64,000 bases of DNA, taken from Caulobacter sp048541825. Its GTDB lineage: Bacteria; Pseudomonadota; Alphaproteobacteria; Caulobacterales; Caulobacteraceae. The translations under genes were made by a program, and so were the position numbers. The first letter of the stretch is position 1. Each line of letters opens with the position of its first letter. The notes beneath the pieces were generated by a model. The model was not told where the DNA came from and made no database searches. It was given only the letters and a program-made list of their open reading frames with translations. The DNA lies in NCBI RefSeq assembly GCF_048541825.1, contig NZ_CP183333.1:62001-126000 (forward strand). Reading direction: 5' to 3'. This document shows, piece by piece, positions 8,806 through 16,392 of the stretch.

Positions 8806-9213
8806 ATGCGCCCCATACCTCTCGCTGCAGCGATGCTGGCCGTTTGTTTGCCACTTGCGTCCCAAGCCCAGACAGCCCCGTTAGTCCAGTCTGCGGTTCT
8901 GGTCGCTGTTGTGAACGAAATCCCAACGCCAGGCGGCACTCCTGGGGCCCTTATCGACCGCGGCACTCTCGCGTCGGTCCCGCGATATCGCGCCGTCCCT
9001 GATCTGCTGTGCAAATATTTCACCATCGTCGAAGGCGATTTTGGGGGTGCCCATCTATTCGCGTCGCGCGCTGCGGCCAATGCCTGGTTTAGCGAAGCCT
9101 GGCGAGCCCGGGTCATCACGACATACGGCAGTCCCGCGACCGTGACCTCCTATGACGTCCCTGTCGTACTCGACAACGCCGACGTTCCACCCTCGACGGT
9201 GGCAGCGCGATGA
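8806..9213 (+). CDS. Exported YdhR-like / ABM-superfamily (monooxygenase-like) protein
   Basis: From ATG 8806 the product has 135 residues, beginning with a signal peptide (MRPIPLAAAMLAVCLPLASQ, then AQTAP). The mature part fits small dimeric alpha/beta-barrel monooxygenase-like proteins: VPRYRAVPDLLCKYFTIVEG, GGAHLFASRAAANAWFSEAW and YDVPVVLDN resemble YdhR. Family members are usually cytosolic, so a signal peptide is unusual. AAGGAG sits 6 nt upstream of ATG 8806; the longer frame from 8632 has no such site. Its stop overlaps the next start (ATGA at 9210). Confidence 0.75.
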   Translation: MRPIPLAAAMLAVCLPLASQAQTAPLVQSAVLVAVVNEIPTPGGTPGALIDRGTLASVPRYRAVPDLLCKYFTIVEGDFGGAHLFASRAAANAWFSEAWRARVITTYGSPATVTSYDVPVVLDNADVPPSTVAAR

Positions 9214-10226
9214 TACGCCAGCTAACCTTCGTTGCGCCTGGAAAGGTAGAGTGGCGTGAGGCCCCGACACCGGTGATCGGCGCGAGTGTGCAGGCGCTCG
9301 TCCGTCCGATCATCCTGGGTCGTTGCGATCTCGATGTCGGGTTCGTGCGCGGGCTCGCGCCCATGAAGAGCGGAGAACCGATCGGTCACGAGATGATCGG
9401 CGAGGTCATCGAGGTAGGCGACGCAGTGCGTAGCGTCAGGCCCGGACAGATCGTGATCGTCCCGTCGCAGATCTCGTGCGGGACCTGCCCTAACTGTCGG
9501 CGGGGATTCACAGGGCGCTGCCAGTCGGTGCCGTTCGGGGCTGGCTATGGCATGAACCGGGAAGGCAATTTCGGATGCGCGGCGGCTGATTTGGTCCTTG
9601 TGCCATTCGCCGATGCGATGCTCGTGCGCCTGCCCGGCGGTGCCGATCCGTTGGCGATGATCGGAGTGGCCGACATGGCGCTGGACGCCTGGCGGTCCGT
9701 CGGCCCGCAACTCGCGCAAAGGCCGGGGGCGACCGTCCTGGTCATGGGCGGGCTCGCCTCGGTTATCGGCATCTATGCGGCGGGGCTCGCGGTCGCGCTG
9801 GGGGCAGGACGGGTCGATTATGTCGACGACGACGAAAGCCGGCTGCGCGAAGCCGAACGTTATGGCGCGAGGACTGTCCGCCGCCCTTGCGAACTCTCCG
9901 ACCAGTACGAAATCGTCGTCGATGCCGACGGTCAGGCCGACACCTTGGTCCAGGCGCTGCGCGCAACTGAACCTGAGGGACTATTTACAAGCGTCAGCAT
10001 CCATCTGCGACCGCTGACCGGAATCCCCCTAGCAGAGCTCTATCACAAGGGGATCACACTCCAGACCGGCCGGGCGAATGTCCGTGCCCATGTCGAGTCT
10101 GTTCTCGCCCATTGCACCCACGGCCATTTCCAGCCCGACCTGATCGGGAAAAAGGTCTTTTCGTTCGACGACGCGCCGGCCGCCTGGGTCGACGACGCAG
10201 TACGCACGGTGGCAGCGCGTGGTTGA
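9210..10226 (+). CDS. Zinc-dependent alcohol dehydrogenase (MDR family)
   Basis: A 338-residue medium-chain dehydrogenase. Catalytic-zinc ligands fit C39 and H60-E61 (GHEMIGEVIEVGD). Structural-zinc cysteines are C90, C93, C96 and C104 (CGTCPNCRRGFTGRC). The nucleotide-binding region (GATVLVMGGLASVIGIYAAG) has an altered glycine pattern, and the acidic YVDDDES after it suggests NAD preference. It overlaps the upstream gene by 4 nt and the thioesterase by 8 nt, so the three are translationally coupled. Substrate unknown. Confidence 0.9.
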   Translation: MIRQLTFVAPGKVEWREAPTPVIGASVQALVRPIILGRCDLDVGFVRGLAPMKSGEPIGHEMIGEVIEVGDAVRSVRPGQIVIVPSQISCGTCPNCRRGFTGRCQSVPFGAGYGMNREGNFGCAAADLVLVPFADAMLVRLPGGADPLAMIGVADMALDAWRSVGPQLAQRPGATVLVMGGLASVIGIYAAGLAVALGAGRVDYVDDDESRLREAERYGARTVRRPCELSDQYEIVVDADGQADTLVQALRATEPEGLFTSVSIHLRPLTGIPLAELYHKGITLQTGRANVRAHVESVLAHCTHGHFQPDLIGKKVFSFDDAPAAWVDDAVRTVAARG

Positions 10227-10641
10227 GGAAGCACCACCGCCCGGCTTCGAGCCGCACTTTCGCCGCAGCCCGGTCACCGATCCATGGGAGCCTCTGTGGG
10301 TGAAGCGCGATAAGGATGGTCTTCGGCTTGGCGTTCGGATCTCCGCAGCCCATTGCAACGCGCGCGGCAGCCTGCACGGAGGCGTCATCGCGACGCTTGC
10401 CGACAACACTATGGGGTTGGCCTGCGCGGCTGCGGCGGGCAGCGGCATCGGGATGGTTACGGTCAGTCTCACGACCGACTATCTCGCTGCTGCCCAGCTT
10501 GGACAGTGGCTGGAGGTTGTCGGTACGCCCAGCCAAATAGGTCGAACACTTTGCTTTGCGACGGCCATCGTAACCGCTGACGGAGCCGTGATTGCGCGCG
10601 GAAGTGGCGTCTTTCGCGCGATCTCGAAAGGAACAGGATGA
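10219..10641 (+). CDS. PaaI-family (hotdog) acyl-CoA thioesterase
   Basis: A 140-residue hotdog-fold protein. NARGSLHGGVIATLADNTMG is the PaaI/4HBT signature with the catalytic Asp/Asn helix, and TVSLTTDYLAAAQLGQWLEV fits the second conserved block. It should hydrolyse acyl-CoA thioesters in the cytosol. It starts at GTG 10219 inside the end of the dehydrogenase gene. A thioesterase beside a dehydrogenase and, further on, a thiolase suggests breakdown of a cyclic or aromatic compound through CoA intermediates, but that is inference. Confidence 0.9.
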   Translation: MVEEAPPPGFEPHFRRSPVTDPWEPLWVKRDKDGLRLGVRISAAHCNARGSLHGGVIATLADNTMGLACAAAAGSGIGMVTVSLTTDYLAAAQLGQWLEVVGTPSQIGRTLCFATAIVTADGAVIARGSGVFRAISKGTG

Positions 10642-11626
10642 ACAATCAGGACAACTGTCCGCCGTCACCGCCTTTTAGACAGATCGACGGTTCCGTTTAG
10701 ATGAGACCAAAACCCTTGGCCGCGAAGGCGACGCCCGGAGAGCGGGTGGTGAAGAATATCGGGCGGGCGAGGCACCCTCGTCTGGATGCTGGATATGCCG
10801 TGGTTGGACTATTCTGCGCCGATCGGCTGTTTCATCGCTCAGACCTATGCGGCCCTGGCAGATCTGGAAGGGGAGCAAACGCGTGAGCGACAGGGCGGCG
10901 GCATCGATGCGGCCAAGCGTGCGGGCCGCCCAGCCGCGTCACTGCGTCATGATTTACACACAGCCGCCCAAAATCAGTGTCTCGGCTTCATCTGCGCCAA
11001 CACTCCCCATAGGCTACCGATGGCCGCAGTCGCTAAAGGCTGAGTGGCTTCAAAAAGCTGAATACGGTTATTAATCAATGTGTTGCGGCCCTTAATTCGC
11101 GCAACATACTGAAGTTGCGTAACTTTCTTAGCGTCACTTTTGGCGCCGTGATTACGGGAAGGCCGCGCTGGACATGGTCAATCGCGTGCCAAGCTTCTCG
11201 GTCAATGTTGGTTCGTGCGCACGCGGCTTTGAGGGCGCGGTCGGGACGGACATCATGACCACCAACCAGATCACTTCTGGCGATGAAGCGAATTAGCGGA
11301 GCGGATCGTGGGTCTCCATCTGACGAGTCATTTCGCCCGCTTACGCCCTACGCGTTACTGCTTGGCCCATTTGGGCTGACACTGTCCGTTCGACGGTTCG
11401 GACGTTCCGGGCGGCAGCTCATAGTGTCTGGGTCGGAGCGAAGGCCGCTGCCCGACCGGAGGTTGGGCAGGGCGGCTTACGGTCTGGCGGAGTTAAGTTG
11501 CCAGTTCCGGCCAGACAGATGGCCGAACCCCTACAGGTCGTCACCGCGGAACCACTTCACGCTTGCAGCGCAGGCGGCGTCCACAGATGACGGTACACTT
11601 CCAAGCCAGTTTAGGGCGAGCTGAGG
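10642..11626. other. Degenerate accessory DNA between thioesterase and patatin genes
   Basis: Nearly 1 kb without an intact gene. A 20-codon frame (ATG 10638) overlaps the thioesterase stop as ATGA and ends at 10700, perhaps the stump of a lost fourth operon gene. A resolvase-like scrap follows at 10786-11043. CGCAAC-N8-GTTGCG at 11100-11119 is an operator-like inverted repeat in an AT-richer stretch. The frame ending at TAG near 11297 is not recognised. Confidence 0.4.
10786..11043 (+). pseudogene. Serine resolvase/invertase remnant
   Basis: The frame includes PIGCFIAQTYAALADLEGEQ followed by TRERQGGGIDAAKRAGR. This resembles the end of the catalytic domain of Tn3-type resolvases ('..G.F....ALAE.ERELIRERT.AGL.AAR.RGR'). 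The N-terminal catalytic Ser region and the HTH are not visible, so this would be a fragment. The likeness is short and the call is tentative. Confidence 0.4.
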
Positions 11627-12568
11627 TCAATGCCGGTGGGCCCTGAGCGCCGCGGGCACCTCCTGGCGCGTCAAACCGCCTTGCTCCAGCCATTCACAGG
11701 TGTGGTCGGCGGCGCGAGCGATCAACGCTTCAGTCTGGCTGAAGTCGAACGGCGAGACGTCCAAAGGGCATAGGGTTGGAACGGTGTGAATTTCCACCGT
11801 GCCAGCGAGAAGATCAAGGTCCCGGACCATTTGGTGGGCGACGAGCAGGGTCAGGGCATGCAAACCACGAGCGATCGCACCAGGCGGTGGCCCATGTAGG
11901 GCGCAGGCGAACCCGGTGGGCAGTACAATCAATCGCGTTGCGCCCAGTTCCTTCGCCGTCAGGATTGGGGTGTTTCCGGATATGGCGCCATCCATCAGGT
12001 ATTCGTCACCGACTTTGATCGGAGCGAAGACGATGGGGATCGCGGCGCTAGCCAGGATCGCGTCCACTGCCGGACCCGATGACAGGCGCACCGACGCGCC
12101 ACCCAAGTTGGTGGCCACAACATGCACCGGGATCCTGGCATCCTCGAGGTTGCGGTAGGGAAGGTGGCGCTCGATGAGTGTCCGCATGCGCGTCGATTCG
12201 AACAGTCCATCCCTTGGGCGCAGCCAGCTGAGCGCGCCACCGACTGTCATGGGAAAGATGTCCTTGCGGCGAAGGTTTCTCCAGATATCAGCCAACTGGT
12301 CCACGCCGTCAGGTGTGGGATCGCCGGCAAAGAAGCTTGCGTTGAGGGCGCCAACCGATGCGCCGACGACCACATCGGGCCGGATGCCGGCCTTGAGGAG
12401 TTCGCGCAGCATGCCGACCTGCAGCGCACCGAGACTGCCGCCGCCGGCCAGCACAAGGGCGGTAGTCGGAGCGGGGGACACATTCCTTCCTTCGCCCCCT
12501 AGCAACGGAGTGTCGCGGGGGCTTACTGAACCGCCAAGCGTGGGGTGGGTTGAAGGCCGAGTGGTCAT
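11627..12568 (-). CDS. Patatin-like phospholipase
   Basis: A bacterial patatin. The oxyanion loop GGGSLGALQVGMLREL, the nucleophile elbow GASVGALN (GxSxG) and the DGAISGN aspartate of the Ser-Asp dyad are all present and in order. It should hydrolyse acyl esters of lipids, in the cytosol or at the membrane, as no signal peptide is seen. The frame is open from 12700. I prefer ATG 12568 (MTTRPSTHPT, 313 residues), but the true start could be nearer the VLAGGGS strand. No operon partner is evident. Confidence 0.85.
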   Translation of the reverse strand: MTTRPSTHPTLGGSVSPRDTPLLGGEGRNVSPAPTTALVLAGGGSLGALQVGMLRELLKAGIRPDVVVGASVGALNASFFAGDPTPDGVDQLADIWRNLRRKDIFPMTVGGALSWLRPRDGLFESTRMRTLIERHLPYRNLEDARIPVHVVATNLGGASVRLSSGPAVDAILASAAIPIVFAPIKVGDEYLMDGAISGNTPILTAKELGATRLIVLPTGFACALHGPPPGAIARGLHALTLLVAHQMVRDLDLLAGTVEIHTVPTLCPLDVSPFDFSQTEALIARAADHTCEWLEQGGLTRQEVPAALRAHRH

Positions 12569-13017
12569 GCGTGTTCGAACCAAGCGTGGGTTAAACTGAA
12601 AGATCGTGTTCCCGACACAGTCAGCCCTGAAATGTCTGGCGGCTGCGACTTCGAAGTGGCCGGGGCTGTTGGCTGCGATGCGCCGCATGCGGGGCGACAA
12701 CGGCGCGGCGGGTCCATTTCGAAGGCGAGGGCGCTGTCATCTGCGGACAGCCCTGACGCTGCAAGGGTGAAGTTGGGTTGATGTTGAGACCTGTCGGGAC
12801 ACGGTCATCTGTGCGGACACAGTCATGGCAAATGATCTAGGGTATGCTCCGCCCGGCCGCTATCCAGGTTTTGGGACAGCGGCCATCGTTCTTCCTAAAA
12901 TACACGAGAGGCGAGGCGACACCGGGCAGACTGACATTTCGGCTGCCAGCCTAGGAAATGCTAACAACAGCGACCAAGAGTATTTGGTTAGACTTGGCCG
13001 ACAAAGCACATGTGCGA
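12569..13017. other. Intergenic region upstream of the patatin gene
   Basis: About 450 bases without a supported gene. Near 12795-12830 the segments GGGACACGGTCAT and CGGACACAGTCAT form an imperfect tandem repeat of unknown meaning. The 210-residue minus-strand frame that crosses into this region is a shadow of the thiolase gene. Confidence 0.35.
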
Positions 13018-14268
13018 TCAGATCGCTTCCACCAGAATTACCGTGCCCTGGCCGCCATCGGCGCAGATCGATATCACAGCCTTGGTTCCTGCCGGGCGGC
13101 CCGCAAGCTGCTTGGCGGTTTGGCTGATGATCCGCGCTCCGGTTGCGGCGAACGGATGCCCGAGCGCGAGGCTGCCGCCGACTGGATTGAGCCGGTCCCA
13201 GGGAAACGGTCCAAGGTCGCCGATGTCCGGCGCATGCTTGGCCCTTGCCCCGGGGTCGGCTGCCACCTGGATGTTGGCCAGCAATTGTGCGGCAAAAGCC
13301 TCGTGGACCTCCCAGATCGCGATGTCTTCGAAACGCAGGCCGTTGCGGGCCAACAACCGGGGGATGGCATAGGCCGGCGCCATCAGCATGCCGTCGGTGC
13401 GGAAATCGAGCGCGCCGAGTTCGAAATCGACGAGCCTGACGGCCATGGCGTCCTTGCCAAGCGCCGCCAAGCCCTTGGCCGAGGCGACCCACATGCCGGC
13501 AGCACCATCGGTCAGCGGCGAGCTGTTGCCGGCGCTCAAACTACCGCCCGACGGATCGAACACCGGCCGCAGGGATGCGAGCTTTTCCGCCGTGGTGTCC
13601 GCGCGGATCAGGGCATCTTCGGTAACACCGGCGAACGGCACCAGCAGATCGTCAAAGAAGCCGGCCCTGCGGGCCCTTTCGGCATTGTGGTGGCTGGCAA
13701 GCGCGACCTTGTCCTGATCCTGCCGCGTAATCGAGAGGAGCTTGGCGGTTTCTTCCATGTGATCGCCCATCGAGCGACCCGATATCCGGTTAGCCCAACC
13801 CTTTTTCGGTAGGGCGAAGTCGGTAGGGCGCAGCTCGGCAAAGGCCTTCATCGCGCCCGCCGGATCGCTCGCAGCGAGCGCTGCGAGACGGGCTGAGACG
13901 CGCTCGTCAAGCGCGATCGGCGATCGACCCATCTGTTCGACACCGCCGACAAGGGCGAGCTCTATACCGCCGCGTCCGACCAGACCAGATGCCTGGATCG
14001 CGCCCATCATGCTCGTGGAACAGGCGAGCTGGGTCGAATAGGCGGGGATCGTCGGGTCGAGGCCTGCGTCGAGCGCTGCCTCGCGCGCGATGTTGGACAG
14101 CGACAAGCTCGGGATCACCTGGCCCCAGACGATCAGGTCGGGGCGATGTTGGCCGGCGATCGCCTGCAGGACCGTCGCAGACAAAGTCAGCGGTGTTTCC
14201 CCAGCATAGGCGGTGCCGGCCTTCACGAACGGGGTCCGAACCCCGGCGACAAGATAAGTGTCGGTCAT
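13018..14268 (-). CDS. Thiolase (acetyl-CoA C-acyltransferase)
   Basis: A 416-residue thiolase. The nucleophilic Cys is C83 in TQLACSTSMMGAI, with GHPFAATGARI (His) and ICADGGQGTVILVE (second Cys) near the C-terminus. It should catalyse CoA-dependent cleavage of 3-ketoacyl-CoA or the reverse condensation. The style (NIAREAALDAGLDPTIPAY) is nearer FadI-type trifunctional-linked thiolases than PhaA, but the partner FadJ is absent. The start at ATG 14268 has GGAGG 11 nt upstream. Confidence 0.9.
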   Translation of the reverse strand: MTDTYLVAGVRTPFVKAGTAYAGETPLTLSATVLQAIAGQHRPDLIVWGQVIPSLSLSNIAREAALDAGLDPTIPAYSTQLACSTSMMGAIQASGLVGRGGIELALVGGVEQMGRSPIALDERVSARLAALAASDPAGAMKAFAELRPTDFALPKKGWANRISGRSMGDHMEETAKLLSITRQDQDKVALASHHNAERARRAGFFDDLLVPFAGVTEDALIRADTTAEKLASLRPVFDPSGGSLSAGNSSPLTDGAAGMWVASAKGLAALGKDAMAVRLVDFELGALDFRTDGMLMAPAYAIPRLLARNGLRFEDIAIWEVHEAFAAQLLANIQVAADPGARAKHAPDIGDLGPFPWDRLNPVGGSLALGHPFAATGARIISQTAKQLAGRPAGTKAVISICADGGQGTVILVEAI

Positions 14269-14801
14269 TGCGTGGCTCCTCCGCCGGCGCGTACGCTCGG
14301 GCGGGACGAATGCTGGCGATCAACTCGCGGGTTTAGAGTCCCACGTCGGAAAGGTCCGGATGGTCGTCCGCTCATTCACCACGGGGATAGTGAGTGGCCG
14401 CAAACATCAGTTTATGGAAGGGTTAGCCCTTACGGCGAGCTACAATTACGCCACTATGTTGGGATCAAAAATGGCGATTTAGAGTAACGATCTATTTCAT
14501 TTGCCGTAATGCTGCGGACTCGTTTTTCAACACCGCCAGCTTGGTATCGGTGAAGTGATCGCGTGGACGACCTCACGTCAGGTCGCCGACCCAGAAGGCC
14601 AAGTTCCAGGCGAGGGCATAGCCGCTCGCCCGGTCGGTCAGCACCGGATACTGGATGCCGGCAGCTTCGATCAGGCAGCTGTTTGCTGACTGCCTGCGTG
14701 CACCGCCTCGGCAAGTAGTTACAAGCGAGTATTCAGCGGCGTGTCCATATTGCGCACCTGATTGAACACTTCGGCTATGGTGGCGTAGGGGCTGGCTTCG
14801 G
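14269..14801. other. Intergenic region with decayed sequence
   Basis: No intact gene. Part of it (14573-14700) reads as a possible peroxiredoxin-like scrap, listed separately; the rest shows no repeats or RNA genes that I can support. Confidence 0.35.
14573..14700 (-). pseudogene. Possible peroxiredoxin-like (AhpC/TSA) C-terminal scrap
   Basis: On the minus strand a short frame reads LIEAAGIQYPVLTDRASGYA, then LAWNLAFWVGDLT and a stop. The pattern 'G..YPVL(S/T)D......A..L.F' is like the region after the resolving strand in AhpC/TSA-type proteins. No start or N-terminal catalytic Cys region can be found. The likeness is short, so this is tentative. Confidence 0.25.
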
Positions 14802-16187
14802 TTATGCCGCCGCCCTGAGTGGCTTTAGCCCACCAAGCAGGGTCGGTATCAGTTCACTGACGGTGGGATGGACAGGCACAGCGCGCATCAGGGTTTTGTA
14901 GCTCAGGTTTGCCGTCATCGCCTGGATAAACAGGTGGATGATCTCATCGGCCTCAATCCCGAAGAGGGTGGCGCCGAGGACCCGCTCGTTCTCCGCGTCG
15001 ACGAGAACACGCAGAAAACCCGTGGTCTCGCCGCGCTCCCGGGCCCGACCAATCCGCGCCATGGGCAGTTCTGCGCGCAGAACATGGCGGCCTGACGCTC
15101 TTGCTTCCTGATCGCTCATCCCAACACGCGCCAGTGGCGGGTCGGTGAACAGAGCGTAGCCAGTTACGCGGTCGCTCAGCCGCCAAGCCTGTCCATCGAT
15201 CAGGTTGGCTGCGAGAATCTCGTAGTCATTGTAGCTCGTATGGGTGAAGGCGCCGCGGCCGTTGACGTCGCCAAGGGCGTACACGCCCTCGGCGCTGGTC
15301 ATCAGCGTATCGTCCACCTGGATGAAGCCGCGCTGATCGAGTGCGACGCCGGCCATGGCGAGATCCAGTGCTTCCACGTTTGGCCGCCGCCCGACTGCCG
15401 CCAGCGCCAAGGCACCGTCGACGCTCCTCACCTGGCCGTCCTGTTTGAACGAGACGCGAACGCCGTCCCCGGCGTCAGCGCCCTCAATGTCCCGGCAGCC
15501 GACGTGGATTTCGACGCCTTCGGCCTCAAGCATCGCCTTGACCGCAGCACTCACATCCGCGTCCTCGCGGGCGATTATACGGTCGGCGAATTCCAGTACG
15601 GTGACCTCGGCGCCGAAGCGGCGATACATCTGGGCGAATTCCAGCCCGATATAGCTGCCACCGACCACGATGAGACGCCGGGGCAATCGATCAAGCTCCA
15701 TCATCTCGATATTCGTCAAAAGGCGCTCGGGGCTGACCTTGGACCAATCGGGCCGTACCGGTCGCCCGCCGGAGTTGATCACCACCAGGGGAGCCTCAAA
15801 GATCCGATCGCCGACAGCCACCCTGCGCGGGCCGACAAATCGCGCTTCGCCCAAGACAAGCTCAAGGTTGGCGGTGGCGCCGATCCAGGTGGCCAGGTTG
15901 TCGCGCGATTGCTGAACCACCGTGTCCTTACGCGCCTTGACCACCGCAAGGTCCACGCTGACAGGACCGGTCAATACGCCGAAGTCGGCGGCGCGCCGGG
16001 CGACGTGGGCGGCGCGGGCGCTGGCGACCAAGGTCTTGGTCGGAATGCAGCCATTGTTGACGCAGGTCCCGCCCAACCGTTCCCTTTCGATCAGCACGAC
16101 CCGGCGGCCGGCCTGCGCAAAGCGCACGGCCAGAGAGGGTCCCGCCTGGCCCGCGCCAATTACGATTACATCGACGGCTTCGATCAT
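14802..16187 (-). CDS. FAD-dependent pyridine nucleotide-disulfide oxidoreductase (Lpd/MerA class)
   Basis: A 461-residue class-I flavin disulfide reductase. An FAD-binding GAGQAG precedes the redox-active pair C42/C47 in GGTCVNNGCIPTK. The NAD(P) site is VVGGSYIGLEFAQMYRRFGA, and the dimerisation domain ends with HPTVSELIPTLL, keeping the catalytic His-Glu. All residues for thiol-disulfide chemistry are present. It lacks the N-terminal metal domain and C-terminal Cys pair of MerA. ATG 16187 is preferred (GGGGACC upstream); the frame continues to 16415 without family likeness. It lies 205 nt downstream of egtBD on the same strand, so it may be co-transcribed. Confidence 0.9.
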   Translation of the reverse strand: MIEAVDVIVIGAGQAGPSLAVRFAQAGRRVVLIERERLGGTCVNNGCIPTKTLVASARAAHVARRAADFGVLTGPVSVDLAVVKARKDTVVQQSRDNLATWIGATANLELVLGEARFVGPRRVAVGDRIFEAPLVVINSGGRPVRPDWSKVSPERLLTNIEMMELDRLPRRLIVVGGSYIGLEFAQMYRRFGAEVTVLEFADRIIAREDADVSAAVKAMLEAEGVEIHVGCRDIEGADAGDGVRVSFKQDGQVRSVDGALALAAVGRRPNVEALDLAMAGVALDQRGFIQVDDTLMTSAEGVYALGDVNGRGAFTHTSYNDYEILAANLIDGQAWRLSDRVTGYALFTDPPLARVGMSDQEARASGRHVLRAELPMARIGRARERGETTGFLRVLVDAENERVLGATLFGIEADEIIHLFIQAMTANLSYKTLMRAVPVHPTVSELIPTLLGGLKPLRAAA

Positions 16188-16392
16188 CAGGTTTGGTCCC
16201 CAAGCTTGAAGAAACTCTATCCTAGGATCAAGCATCCCGCCAGCGCCGCGCCGATCGGCGACAAGTGCCCGATCGAGCTGATGAACGGCGCCGGGCCATA
16301 TGGCCGGCCCGGCGCCTGACCGGCGAGAAATCCCGGCCCGACCTGGTCCAAGGTTGGGGGCAAGGTCAGCTGCTGGCAGACCCCGGAACGGT

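Noticed and set aside
12860..13492. Minus-strand frame of 210 codons
   Set aside because: Alternative frame inside and beyond the thiolase gene; low-complexity Arg/Gly composition.
15240..16319. Plus-strand open frame of 359 codons
   Set aside because: Shadow of the FAD disulfide reductase on the minus strand; no family character.
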